Assembly: GCF_014654895.1 (NCBI RefSeq)
Contig: NZ_BNBE01000001.1
Location: 2,170,001 to 2,234,000, forward strand
From: Streptomyces filamentosus
GTDB lineage: Bacteria > Actinomycetota > Actinomycetes > Streptomycetales > Streptomycetaceae
DNA: 64,000 nt
Direction of reading: 5' to 3'
In this document: positions 40,701 through 49,385 of the stretch, piece after piece
Layout of the letters: each line of letters begins with the position of its first letter
Position numbering within the stretch: the stretch's first letter is position 1
Made by a program: the position numbers and the translations under genes
Notes under the pieces: generated by a model
The model's database searches: none
The model's input: the letters and a program-made list of their open reading frames with translations, nothing else
Told to the model about the DNA's origin: nothing

Positions 40701-41084
40701 TCAGACGTCGAGCTGGTCCGCGACCGCCCGCAGCAGGCCCGCGATCTTCTTGCCGGCCGCCTTGTCGGGGTAGCGGCCGCGCTCCAGCATCGGGGTGATG
40801 TTCTCCAGGAGCGTCGTCAGGTCCTGCACGATCGACGCCAGCTCGTCGGGCTTGCGGCGCTGGGCCGCGGCGACCGACGGCGTCGGGTCGAGGACCGTCA
40901 CCGACAGCGCCTGGTCGCCCCGCTGCCCCGCGACGACGCCGAACTCCACCCGCTGGCCCGGCTTCAGTGCGTCGACTCCGTCAGGGAGCACCGACGAGTG
41001 GACGAAGACGTCACCGCCGTCGTCGCGGGAGAGAAAGCCGAAGCCCTTCTCGCTGTTGAACCATTTGACTTTGCCGGTAGGCAC
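40701..41084 (-). CDS. Cold-shock-domain protein with C-terminal extension
   Basis: A 127-residue nucleic-acid-binding protein. Residues 1-67 are a cold-shock domain with RNP-1 KGFGFL and RNP-2 DVFVHSS. Residues 75-127 (DELASIVQDLTTLLENITPMLERG, KIAGLLRAVADQL) form a helical extension, longer than the classic 67-residue CspA type and like the CspF-type protein found next to mqn genes in Streptomyces. The T-rich/AT-richer leader from 41085 to 41150 is typical of such genes. Confidence 0.93.
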   Translation of the reverse strand: MPTGKVKWFNSEKGFGFLSRDDGGDVFVHSSVLPDGVDALKPGQRVEFGVVAGQRGDQALSVTVLDPTPSVAAAQRRKPDELASIVQDLTTLLENITPMLERGRYPDKAAGKKIAGLLRAVADQLDV

Positions 41085-41227
41085 GCCTGTCCTCGTCCTC
41101 GTTGACTCGTCGGGGTAAAAGAAACAGCGGGTCGAAAGCGGCCCGCCGGCACCAAGGCTAATGGCCGGGGCGCCGGTGACAAGACGCCGCCGGGCTGTTC
41201 CTGTGGCCGAGGAACTACCCTGACCGG

Positions 41228-41494
41228 ATGAGCAGCGAAACCCGTACAGGACCGGCGGACGACTCCGCGCCCGGTGACGGCCTCGTCAAGGCGGGGGTCG
41301 TCGTCTTCGCGATCGGCGCGGTCGCGACGCTGGTCACCGTGGCCCCGCTCCTCCTCGGGACGGATCCCTTCCCGACCGTCGCCTACCTGGTGTCGATGCT
41401 GATGGGCGTCGGTTTCGTGCTGGCCGCGGCCGGGGTGCTGCGGTCGATCGCGGCCCAGCGGCGGCAGGCCCGGCGGGTGCGGCCGACCGCCTAG
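41228..41494 (+). CDS. Small two-helix membrane protein, unknown
   Basis: An 88-residue protein with two hydrophobic helices (VKAGVVVFAIGAVATLVTVAPLLLG and VAYLVSMLMGVGFVLAAAGVL) and a basic tail QRRQARRVR. Conserved position between the cold-shock gene and HAD phosphatase is common in Streptomyces as far as I recall. TACCCT (41216-41221) ends 6 nt before the ATG. The stop overlaps the convergent HAD gene stop by 4 bp. Confidence 0.78.
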   Translation: MSSETRTGPADDSAPGDGLVKAGVVVFAIGAVATLVTVAPLLLGTDPFPTVAYLVSMLMGVGFVLAAAGVLRSIAAQRRQARRVRPTA

Positions 41495-42189
41495 CGGGCG
41501 GTCCGCGCGACGTACGCCTCCCACCAGGCGCGGAAGTCCGTCAGGTCCTCCAGGACCACGTCGGCGCCCGCCTCGCGGAGTTCGTCGGGGGCGCAGGGGC
41601 CGGTCGCGACGGCGACCGAGAGGGCTCCGGCGGCCTTCGCGCCGCGGACGTCGCCGACGTGGTCGCCGACGTAGACCGAGGCGCCGTGGGCGCGCAGCGC
41701 CTCCGCCTTGGCCTCGGCGAAGAGGCGGCCGACGACGGCGTCGGGCTCGATGCCCAGGTGGGCGAAGTGGCGGCGGGCGTCGGGGGCGTTCTTGGCGGTG
41801 ACGACGATCGTCCGGCCGCCGGCCTCGCGGACCGCGTCGAGGGCGTCGCGGGCGCCCGGCATGGGCACGGTGGGCTCGATGGCGTGCTCGGGGTAGAGGG
41901 CGCGGTAGCGGGCGGTCATCTCGGTGACCTGCTCGGCGGGCACCCAGTGGGCCATCTCCTGCTCCAGCGGCGGACCGAGGCGGCTGACGACGAGGTCGGC
42001 GTCGACCTCGACGCCGTACGTCTCCGAGAAGACCGTGAAGGCGGCCTTGATGCCGGGGCGGGTGTCGAGGAGCGTCAGGTCCAGGTCGAAGCCGACGGTG
42101 AGCGGGTCCGCGGGGGCGTTTCCGGCCGCGAGCGGGGCCGCGGGGGCGTTTCCGGCCGGGAGGGGGGCCTCGGGCGTGTTCGTCGTCAT
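41491..42189 (-). CDS. HAD-family hydrolase (phosphoglycolate-phosphatase-like)
   Basis: A 232-residue HAD phosphatase. Motif I is VGFDLDLTLLDTRPG, motif II is VVTAKN (Thr), motif III the Lys in FAEAKAEALRAHG, and motif IV is YVGDHVGDVRGAKAAG; a helical cap lies between motifs I and II. The N-terminus carries a duplicated AGNAPAAPL element reflecting a 30-bp direct repeat at about 42110-42170. ATG 42189 is used; ATG 42198 adds three residues. Adjacent to the iron box region and divergent from the siderophore transporter operon. Confidence 0.9.
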   Translation of the reverse strand: MTTNTPEAPLPAGNAPAAPLAAGNAPADPLTVGFDLDLTLLDTRPGIKAAFTVFSETYGVEVDADLVVSRLGPPLEQEMAHWVPAEQVTEMTARYRALYPEHAIEPTVPMPGARDALDAVREAGGRTIVVTAKNAPDARRHFAHLGIEPDAVVGRLFAEAKAEALRAHGASVYVGDHVGDVRGAKAAGALSVAVATGPCAPDELREAGADVVLEDLTDFRAWWEAYVARTAR

Positions 42190-42234
42190 GGGGGACATTG
42201 TGCCCGGGTGTTCGAATACGGGTGCTGTTTACAC

Positions 42235-42253
42235 TAAGCCAAGCCTTACCGAA
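42235..42253. promoter_or_regulatory. Probable DmdR/IdeR iron box
   Basis: TAAGCCAAGCCTTACCGAA matches the IdeR/DmdR1 iron-box consensus at 13 of 19 positions by my count. Its first base overlaps the last base of TACACT (42230-42235), a good -10 for the fec operon, and it lies 28 bp upstream of the first ATG. Binding of an iron-loaded repressor here would block transcription. Confidence 0.6.
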
Positions 42254-42280
42254 CCTCCTCTCGCCCGGATGGGTGCCCTC

Positions 42281-43285
42281 ATGACAGCCGCTTTCCGTTC
42301 CAGACGGGTCCTCGCGACCTCGGCGGCCGTCGTCGCCCTGCTCCTCGCCGTCCTCCTCAGCCTCGCCGTCGGCGCCCGGGCCATCGCCCCCGGCACCGTG
42401 TTCGACGCGCTCCTGCACGGGGCGACCGGCGACGACGCGGAGGTGGTGCGGCAGCTCCGCGTCCCCCGCACCGTCATCGGGCTGATGGTCGGCGTGGCCC
42501 TCGCGCTCGCCGGAACCGCCCTCCAGGGCATCACCCGCAACCCGATCGCCGACCCCGGCATCCTCGGCATCAGCCAGGGCTCCTCGGTCGCCGTCGTCCT
42601 CGCCATCGCCTTCCTCGGCGTGCACAGCCTCTCCGGCTACGTGTGGTTCGCCTTCGTCGGCGCCGCGCTCGCCTCGGTCGCCGTCTACGCCATCGCGTCC
42701 AGCGGCCGGGGCGGCGCCACGCCCGTGAAACTGGCGCTCGGCGGCGCGGCGATCAACGCGCTGCTGCTGTCGGTGACGACCGGCGTACTGACGACGAAGG
42801 CGGCGGCGCTCGACGAGTTCCGCTTCTGGCAGACCGGCTCCCTCGACGGGCGCGACGCGGCGACGATCGAGCAGATCTGGCCGTTCCTGCTGGTCGGAGC
42901 CGTCCTCGTGCTGTCCGTGGCGCGCGGCCTGGACGCGCTCGCGCTCGGCGAGGACGTCGCCAAGGGCCTCGGGCAGAACGTCGCCACCGTCCGGATCGTC
43001 GGCGGCCTCGGTGCGACCGTCCTCACCGGCGCGGCCGTCGCCGCCGCCGGACCGATCGCCTTCGTCGGCCTCGCCGTCCCGCACATCGCCCGTGCCGTCG
43101 TCGGCTCCGACCACCGGTGGGTGCTGCCGATGGCCGCCCTGACCGGCCCCGTCATGGTCCTCGTCGCGGACGTCGCCGGCCGGGTCGTCTTCCCGCCGGG
43201 CGAGATACCCGCCGGCGTCATGACGGCCCTCATCGGCGTGCCGTTCCTGGTGACGCTGGTGCGCCGGAAGGCGGTGCCGGCGTGA
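42281..43285 (+). CDS. Ferric-siderophore ABC transporter permease (FecCD) 1
   Basis: A 334-residue FecCD/BtuC-type permease for a ferric siderophore importer. Typical stretches are [38 protein letters not shown], the coupling-region QTGSLDG and [16 protein letters not shown]. About nine or ten helices. ATG 42281 is used (GGATGG upstream); ATG 42269 is possible. Stop overlaps the next start (GTGA). Behind a candidate iron box, so probably iron-repressed. No binding-protein gene is linked. Confidence 0.93.
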   Translation: MTAAFRSRRVLATSAAVVALLLAVLLSLAVGARAIAPGTVFDALLHGATGDDAEVVRQLRVPRTVIGLMVGVALALAGTALQGITRNPIADPGILGISQGSSVAVVLAIAFLGVHSLSGYVWFAFVGAALASVAVYAIASSGRGGATPVKLALGGAAINALLLSVTTGVLTTKAAALDEFRFWQTGSLDGRDAATIEQIWPFLLVGAVLVLSVARGLDALALGEDVAKGLGQNVATVRIVGGLGATVLTGAAVAAAGPIAFVGLAVPHIARAVVGSDHRWVLPMAALTGPVMVLVADVAGRVVFPPGEIPAGVMTALIGVPFLVTLVRRKAVPA

Positions 43286-44376
43286 GCACCCCCGTGAAGA
43301 ACCCCGGGAGCCCGGAGGCCGCGGCCCCGGCCCGGTCCGTGCGGCCCGCCGGCCACGCCCTGCTCCGCACCGGCCCCGTCTCCTTCCTCGTCCACCGCCG
43401 CTCGCTGCTCGCCGTCTCGGTGCTGCTCCCGCTGCTGGCCGCGGTCTGCGTCGCGTACCTCTGCGTCGGCGAGAGGACCATCGCCCCCGGCGAGGTCCTG
43501 ACGATCCTCACCGGCGGCGACTCCCCCGCCGCGTTCGTCGTCGAGGAGCTGCGCGAGCCCCGGCTCGTCACCGCGCTCTGCGTCGGCGCCGCCTTCGGCG
43601 TCGCGGGCGCGCTCATCCAGACCGTGGCCCGCAACCCGCTGGCCTCGCCCGACATCATCGGCATCAGCCAGGGCGCGGGCGCGCTCACCGTGGGCGCGAT
43701 GACCTTCGGCCTCGCGTCGTACGCGGTCCTGCCGTACCTGTCGGTCCTCGGCGGCGTCCTCGCCGCCGCGCTCGTCTACGCCTTCGCCTGGCGCGGCGGC
43801 CTGCACGCCACCCGCTTCGTCCTCATCGGCATCGGCATCGCCATCGCGCTGCGGTCCCTCATCACCCTCTTCATGACCAAGGGCGACTACCTCGTCGCCC
43901 AGCAGGCGCAGATCTGGATGACCGGCTCCCTCAACGGGCGCGGCTGGGAGGAGTCCGCGCCGATCCGGTGGACGCTCCTGCTGATGCTGCCCGCCGTGCT
44001 GTGGGCGGCCCGCGCGCAGCGGACCGTCTCCCTCGACGACTCCACGGCGACGGCGCTCGGCGTCCGGCTCGGGCGGGTACGGCTGGGGCTCGTCGCGGTC
44101 GGCGTGGTGCTGGCGTCGGTGGCGACCGGGGTCGCCGGGCCGGTCGACTTCGTGGCGCTGCTCGCCCCGCAGATCGCCCGCCGGGTGACGCGCACGGCGC
44201 AGATCCCGCTCTTCTGCTCGGCGCTGGTCGGCGCGCTGGTCGTCGTCTCCGCCGACCTCGCCGGGCGGCGGCTCTTCTCGCCGGTGGAACTTCCGGTGGG
44301 CGTCCTCACGGCGGCGGTCGGCGCCCCGTATCTGATCTGGCTCATCATCCGGAGCCGCACGGGAGAGAAGGCATGA
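43282..44376 (+). CDS. Ferric-siderophore ABC transporter permease (FecCD) 2
   Basis: A 364-residue second FecCD permease, heterodimer partner of the first: [54 protein letters not shown] and [19 protein letters not shown] mark the fold. About 40 hydrophilic residues precede the first helix. GTG 43282 overlaps the preceding TGA by 4 nt and its own stop overlaps the ATPase start (ATGA), so all three are translationally coupled. Confidence 0.93.
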   Translation: MSTPVKNPGSPEAAAPARSVRPAGHALLRTGPVSFLVHRRSLLAVSVLLPLLAAVCVAYLCVGERTIAPGEVLTILTGGDSPAAFVVEELREPRLVTALCVGAAFGVAGALIQTVARNPLASPDIIGISQGAGALTVGAMTFGLASYAVLPYLSVLGGVLAAALVYAFAWRGGLHATRFVLIGIGIAIALRSLITLFMTKGDYLVAQQAQIWMTGSLNGRGWEESAPIRWTLLLMLPAVLWAARAQRTVSLDDSTATALGVRLGRVRLGLVAVGVVLASVATGVAGPVDFVALLAPQIARRVTRTAQIPLFCSALVGALVVVSADLAGRRLFSPVELPVGVLTAAVGAPYLIWLIIRSRTGEKA

Positions 44377-45212
44377 GCGAAGGCACGAAGACGGGCGCGG
44401 CGGCCGGCAGCAGGCTGACCGCCCGGGGGCTGACCCTCGCCTACGAGAGCCGGACGGTCGTCGAGGAGCTGGACCTGGCGATCCCCGACGGCCGGGTGAC
44501 CGTCATCGTCGGCCCCAACGCCTGCGGCAAGTCGACGACCCTGCGGGCCCTCGGGCGGCTGCTCAAGCCCGCCGGGGGCGCCGTCCTGCTCGACGGGGAG
44601 GAGCTGGCGAAGCTGCCGACGAAGCGGATCGCCCGCTCGATCGGCCTGCTGCCGCAGACGCCCGTGGCGCCCGAGGCCATCACCGTCGCCGACCTCGTCG
44701 CCCGGGGCCGGCAGCCGCACCAGGCGTGGTGGAAGCAGTGGTCCGAGGAGGACGAGCGGGCGGTCGTGGAGGCCATGACCCGCACGGACGTCGCCGCGCT
44801 CGCCGACCGTTCGGTGGACGAGCTCTCCGGCGGCCAGCGCCAGCGCGTCTGGATCGCGATGGCCCTCGCCCAGGAGACGGACCTGCTGCTCCTCGACGAG
44901 CCGACGACCTACCTGGACATCGCGCACCAGGTGGAGGTCCTGGACCTGGTCCGGCGGCTCAACCGCTCCCGGGGCCGCACGGTCGTCCTCGTCCTGCACG
45001 ACCTCAACCAGGCCGCGCGCTACGCCGACCACCTCGTCGCCATGAAGGCGGGCCGGGTCGTCGCCGAGGGCCCGCCCGCCGAGGTCGTCACCGAGACCCT
45101 CGTCCAGGAGGTCTTCGGCCTGCCGTCCGTCGTGATCCCCGACCCGGTGACCGGCTCGCCGCTGGTGGTGCCGGGCGCGCCCTGGGAGGAGCGGCCGGGC
45201 GGGGAGGCGTAG
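44373..45212 (+). CDS. Ferric-siderophore ABC transporter ATP-binding protein
   Basis: A 279-residue FepC-type ATPase that powers the two FecCD permeases. Walker [12 protein letters not shown]-loop LLPQTP, signature LSGGQRQR, Walker [13 protein letters not shown] and switch [11 protein letters not shown] are all intact. ATG overlaps the preceding TGA. The C-terminal [21 protein letters not shown] matches siderophore ATPases. Substrate siderophore unknown since the lipoprotein binding partner is encoded elsewhere. Confidence 0.95.
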   Translation: MSEGTKTGAAAGSRLTARGLTLAYESRTVVEELDLAIPDGRVTVIVGPNACGKSTTLRALGRLLKPAGGAVLLDGEELAKLPTKRIARSIGLLPQTPVAPEAITVADLVARGRQPHQAWWKQWSEEDERAVVEAMTRTDVAALADRSVDELSGGQRQRVWIAMALAQETDLLLLDEPTTYLDIAHQVEVLDLVRRLNRSRGRTVVLVLHDLNQAARYADHLVAMKAGRVVAEGPPAEVVTETLVQEVFGLPSVVIPDPVTGSPLVVPGAPWEERPGGEA

Positions 45213-45336
45213 CCGACCGGGAGGAGCAGCCGCTCCGGGAGCAGCGGCCGGTCCGGAGGAGTACGCCGGCCGGGGCGGAGCAGTCGCCCTGGAGGGGCGT
45301 GCTCGGCCGGGGAGGGTCAGGCCCGGCCTGGGCGGG

Positions 45337-46524
45337 TCAGGCGCGGCGGGAGCGGCGCAGGAGGTAGAGGGCGGAGAGCAGGGCGGCGGCCCGCAGGGTC
45401 CAGGGCCAGGTGTCGGCGAGGGCCGCGCTCATGCCCTCGCCGCCGGCGGCCACCGCCTCGCCCCAGCGGCCCTCCACCCGGCCCCAGAGCCAGACGGCGC
45501 TCCCGGCGGCGGCGACGCCGGGGAGGACGAAGACGGCCGTCCGGACCCCGTCGGGGCCGAGCCTGCGCGAGCCGTACGCGATGACCCAGCCGGCGGCCAG
45601 CGCGAGCAGCCAGCCGAACGCGGCGCCCACGACCAGCAGCAGTGCGGCGAGCAGCAGGAAGGGGTGCGCGAAGCCCCGGGCCGGTGCCGCCGCCTCCGGC
45701 TCCGGCTCCTGGACGGCCTCCTCCGCCGGGCGGCGCCGGCGCAGCAGCCGGACCGCGCGGCGCATCCGGCCGGGCGGCGCCGGCGCCTCGCCGGGCTCCT
45801 CCTCCGCCTCCTCCTCGGGCTCCGGCGGCCGGAACAGCTCCGGTGCCTCCACCCCGCCGAAGAAGCCGGGCACGTGCAGTTCCTCCGCCGCGCCGGAGAA
45901 CCCCGGCACGCGCACCTCCGCCGCCGCGCCCTCCGAACCCTCCGCCCACCAGCCGGCGGGGCCGTCGCCCGCGCGGGGGCGGGGGACGTCGGGGTCCGGG
46001 GCGGAAGCCGGGGAGGGGGTCTTCCGGGGTGCCGGGGGTTCCTGCGCCGCGCCCTCGCGGGCCCCGGAGGACCACCAGGCGGTACGGCCCCGGCGCTCCG
46101 GAGCCGTACGGGACGGGGAGCCGGACGGCGGGGCGGGAGCCGTACGGGACGGGGAGCCGGACGGCGGGGCGGGAGCCGTACGGGACGACGGGACCGGGGC
46201 CGTACCGGAGCCGGGAGCGGACCCCGTACCGGACCCGGACCCGGACCCCGCACCGGAAGCCGGGCCCGTGCCGGAGGCTCCCTCTCGGGGCTCCGCGCGG
46301 GACTCCGCGCGGGTGACGACCTCGTCCGGGGTGCCGAGGTCGCCGAGGATGCCGCGGACGGCGGCGGGGGACTCCTCGCCGCGGGTGGCGCGGCGGCGGT
46401 CGATCTCGTCGCGGAGGCCCGAGACGAGGGCCGATCTGTCGCCGGGGGGAAGGTGCCGCTGCTGCGCCAGGTCGCCGACCCGGCTCAGGTAGTCGAAGAC
46501 CATCCGGTCGCTCTCGATGCCCAC
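45337..46524 (-). CDS. Membrane protein with HAAS-like N-terminal domain
   Basis: A 395-residue protein. Residues 1-65 (VFDYLSRVGDLAQQRHLPPG, AAVRGILGDLGTPDEVVTRA) resemble the HAAS signalling-associated helical domain. A long Pro/Ala/Ser/Glu-rich disordered region with a 12-residue duplicated unit follows, then at least four membrane helices near the C-terminus (PFLLLAALLLVVGAAFGWLLALAAGWVIAYG, TAVFVLPGVAAAGSAVWLW). GTG 46522-46524 has GGAGG upstream. In related systems HAAS proteins are partnered with PadR regulators; none is adjacent. Function unknown. Confidence 0.78.
   Translation of the reverse strand: MGIESDRMVFDYLSRVGDLAQQRHLPPGDRSALVSGLRDEIDRRRATRGEESPAAVRGILGDLGTPDEVVTRAESRAEPREGASGTGPASGAGSGSGSGTGSAPGSGTAPVPSSRTAPAPPSGSPSRTAPAPPSGSPSRTAPERRGRTAWWSSGAREGAAQEPPAPRKTPSPASAPDPDVPRPRAGDGPAGWWAEGSEGAAAEVRVPGFSGAAEELHVPGFFGGVEAPELFRPPEPEEEAEEEPGEAPAPPGRMRRAVRLLRRRRPAEEAVQEPEPEAAAPARGFAHPFLLLAALLLVVGAAFGWLLALAAGWVIAYGSRRLGPDGVRTAVFVLPGVAAAGSAVWLWGRVEGRWGEAVAAGGEGMSAALADTWPWTLRAAALLSALYLLRRSRRA
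46101..46187. repeat. 36-bp tandem duplication inside the HAAS-like gene
   Basis: A 36-bp unit occurs at 46101-46136 and again at 46137-46172, identically as far as I can read, with a third partial copy to 46187. In protein it encodes the 12-residue unit RTAPAPPSGSPS. The multiple-of-three length keeps the frame, so copy number could vary between strains without inactivating the gene. Confidence 0.75.
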
Positions 46525-46600
46525 GCCGCCCCTCCACCGTCCGGCCGAACGCCGTCCCGGTCCTGACGGTAGCGCCTGTGCAGCGGATAACGTGGGGCGG

Positions 46601-49240
46601 ATGGGGATCGGCGAGCTGGACCGGGAGGCGCACGTGCCCGAGGGACGTCCGAGGGGGACCGCGGGGAGCCCCCGCACGCTCGCGGAGGCGCTGCGGGCGC
46701 GCGGCGACGACGGGCTCGCCGCGCTGCTGCGCGCCCGCCCCGACCTGCTCGGCCCGGTGCCGAACGACCTGACCCAGCTGGCCACCCGGGCCGGGACCCG
46801 GGCGTCGGTGGTGCGGGCCCTGGAGCGGCTCGACCGCTTCTCGCTCCAGGTGGCGCAGGCGCTGGCGGTGGCGCCGGACCCCGCGCCGTACCCGGTGCTG
46901 CTCGGCCTCTTCACCGGCGGCCGGCCCGGCTCCGCCGTCGAGGAGGCGCTGCCCCGCGCGGTGGCGCTGCTGCGCGAACAGGCGCTGGTGTGGGGCGGGG
47001 ACGACCGGCTGCGGCTCGTGCGGACCGCCCGCGAGCTGCTCTCCCCGTCGCCGCAGCACCCCTCCCCCACCGGGCTCGGGCCGACCGTCGCGGAGGCGAC
47101 GGCGGGCATGTCGCCGGGGCGGCTCCAGGAGATCGTGGCGGCGGCCGGGCTGCCGTCCACGCACGACCCGGTGTCGGCGGTCGCCGCGCTGACCTCGCTC
47201 TTCACCGACCGGGAGCGGATGGCGGCGCTGCTCGACACGGCGCCGCCGGAGGCCCTCGCGGTCCTCGACCGGCTGGTGTGGGGGCCGCCGTACGGCGAGG
47301 TGACGGCGAAGCCGGCGCCGCCGGTGGGCTGGCTGCGCGACCGGGGGCTGCTGCTGCCGGTGTCGCCGCGCACGATGGTGCTGCCGCGCGAGGTGGCGCT
47401 GCACCTGCGGGGCGGGCGGGCGCACCGGGCGCCGGAGCCGCGCGCGCCGGAACTGTCGGTGGCCCGCGAGTACCGTCCGGCGGTGGCCGACGGGGCGGCG
47501 GCCGGGCAGGCGTACGCGGCGCTGGCGACGGTCGAGGAGCTGCTGAAGTCCTGGGAGCACGGCGGGCCGCCGGTGCTGCGGGCGGGCGGCCTCTCGGTGC
47601 GGGACCTGAAGCGGACGGCCGCCGCGCTCGACGTGCCGGAGCCGGTGGCGGCGTTCTGGCTGGAGCTGGCGTACGGGGCGGGGCTGCTGGCCTCGGACGG
47701 CGAGGCGGACGAGCGGTACGCGCCGACGCCCGCCTACGACGACTGGCTCGACCTGCCGCCGGCCGAACGCTGGGTCCGGCTGGCCGCCGCCTGGCTGGCG
47801 GCGACCCGCACGCCGGGGCTGGCCGGCGGGCAGGACGCGAAGGGCCGGACGCTGTCGGTGCTCGGCCCCGACCTGGACCGGGCGGCGGCCCCCGAGGTGC
47901 GCCGCCGGGTCCTCGGCCTCCTGGCGGCCCTCCCGCCGGGCGCGGCGCCCGACCCGGAGACCCTCCTGGCCCGGTTGCGCTGGGAGCGCCCGACGCGGGG
48001 CGGGTCCGCCGCGGACCGCGCGCCCGCGGCCCCGGGCGCTCCGGCCGCCGCGCCCCCGGAGACGGCGGCGGGCGCCTGGGCGTCGGACTCCCGCCCCGCG
48101 CCCGCCTCCTCCCCCGCCCCCTCCTCTCCCGTCGACCTGCGGGAACGCCTCGCCCGCTGGGCGCTCCAGGACGCCGAACTGCTGGGGATCACCGGGCGCG
48201 GGGCGCTGTCGACGGCGGCCCGCGCCCTGCTCAACCTGCCGCTCGACGCTCCGGCGGAGCCGTCGGCCGAGGGCGGCGGGGTGGAGCCGGAGGTGGCGGA
48301 GGAGCGGGCGGCGGAGCTGCTGGAACCGCTGCTGCCGGAGGCCGTCGACCACGTCCTCCTCCAGGCCGACCTGACGGCGGTCGCGCCGGGCCCGCTGCTG
48401 CGGCCGCTGGCCGACGCGCTGGCGGTCCTCGCGGACGTGGAGTCGAAGGGTGGCGCGACGGTCTACCGGTTCACGCCCGGTTCGGTGCGGCGGGCCCTCG
48501 ACACCGGGCAGGCCGCCTCCGACCTGCACGCCTTCCTCGCCGCGCACTCCCGCACGCCGGTGCCTCAGCCGCTCGCGTACCTGATCGACGACGTGGCGCG
48601 CAGACACGGCCACCTGCGGATCGGCGCGGCCTCCGCGTACGTCCGCTGCGACGACGACGCGCTGCTCGGCGAGATCCTGGCCGACCGCCGCTCCGCGCCC
48701 CTGCGGCTGCGCCGCCTCGCGCCGACGGTGCTGGCGGCCCAGACCGACCCGTCCTCGCTCCTCGACGGCCTGCGGGCGATGGGCTACGCCCCGGCGGCCG
48801 AGTCGGCGGAGGGCGACGTCCTCGTGGCCCGCGCCGCCGCGCACCGCACCCCGGTCCGCACGCCCCCGGCCCCCGTCCCCGACGGCCCGCCGCCGCCCGA
48901 CGCGACGCTGCTCGCGGCGGCGGTCCGCGCCATCCGCGCGGGCGACCGCGCCGCCACGGCCGTCCGCAAGGAACCCGCCCCCGCCGCCGCCACTCCCGGC
49001 GGCCTCCCCCGCACCTCCCCCGCCGAGACCCTGGCCACCGTCCAGGCCGCCGCCATGACCGGCTCCGCCGTCTGGATCGGCTACGTCAACGCCGAGGGCG
49101 CCGCCAGCCAGCGCGTCATCGCCCCCGTCCGCGTCGAGGGCGGCTTCGTCACCGGCTACGACCACACCGCCGACGAGGTCCGCACCTACCCGCTGCACCG
49201 CATCACGGGAGTGGCGGAACTGGCGGACGACGAGGTCTGA
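46601..49240 (+). CDS. Helicase-associated protein with C-terminal WYL-like domain
   Basis: An 879-residue protein paired with the XPB helicase gene that follows. The N-terminal and central part (LTQLATRAGTRASVVRALERLDRF, PTVLAAQTDPSSLLDGLRAMGYAP) match the XPB/Ssl2-like helicase-associated family (Helicase_C_3). The last 70 residues (AMTGSAVWIGYVNAEGAASQ, GGFVTGYDHTADEVRTYPLHRI) look like a WYL domain, normally a ligand or nucleic-acid sensor. No Walker motifs, so it is not itself a helicase. TAACGT (46588-46593) ends 7 nt before the ATG; CTGACG lies 19 nt upstream. Likely functions with XPB in DNA repair. Confidence 0.85.
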   Translation: MGIGELDREAHVPEGRPRGTAGSPRTLAEALRARGDDGLAALLRARPDLLGPVPNDLTQLATRAGTRASVVRALERLDRFSLQVAQALAVAPDPAPYPVLLGLFTGGRPGSAVEEALPRAVALLREQALVWGGDDRLRLVRTARELLSPSPQHPSPTGLGPTVAEATAGMSPGRLQEIVAAAGLPSTHDPVSAVAALTSLFTDRERMAALLDTAPPEALAVLDRLVWGPPYGEVTAKPAPPVGWLRDRGLLLPVSPRTMVLPREVALHLRGGRAHRAPEPRAPELSVAREYRPAVADGAAAGQAYAALATVEELLKSWEHGGPPVLRAGGLSVRDLKRTAAALDVPEPVAAFWLELAYGAGLLASDGEADERYAPTPAYDDWLDLPPAERWVRLAAAWLAATRTPGLAGGQDAKGRTLSVLGPDLDRAAAPEVRRRVLGLLAALPPGAAPDPETLLARLRWERPTRGGSAADRAPAAPGAPAAAPPETAAGAWASDSRPAPASSPAPSSPVDLRERLARWALQDAELLGITGRGALSTAARALLNLPLDAPAEPSAEGGGVEPEVAEERAAELLEPLLPEAVDHVLLQADLTAVAPGPLLRPLADALAVLADVESKGGATVYRFTPGSVRRALDTGQAASDLHAFLAAHSRTPVPQPLAYLIDDVARRHGHLRIGAASAYVRCDDDALLGEILADRRSAPLRLRRLAPTVLAAQTDPSSLLDGLRAMGYAPAAESAEGDVLVARAAAHRTPVRTPPAPVPDGPPPPDATLLAAAVRAIRAGDRAATAVRKEPAPAAATPGGLPRTSPAETLATVQAAAMTGSAVWIGYVNAEGAASQRVIAPVRVEGGFVTGYDHTADEVRTYPLHRITGVAELADDEV

Positions 49241-49385
49241 GGGGAGCGCCGGGAAGCGGACGCGGGACGGACGCGGGGCGGCCCGCCGGGAACGCGCGGG
49301 CCCGCCCCGCACCCCGCGGCCATGCGGCACACTGGACGTTTGGCCGTCGCGGGGGCGGCCCGCTGCCGGAAGGACCTGATCGCGC

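Noticed and set aside
40701..41227. Small RNA thermosensor in the cold-shock gene leader
   Set aside because: The leader is AT-richer than surroundings but I cannot identify a specific conserved structure by eye.
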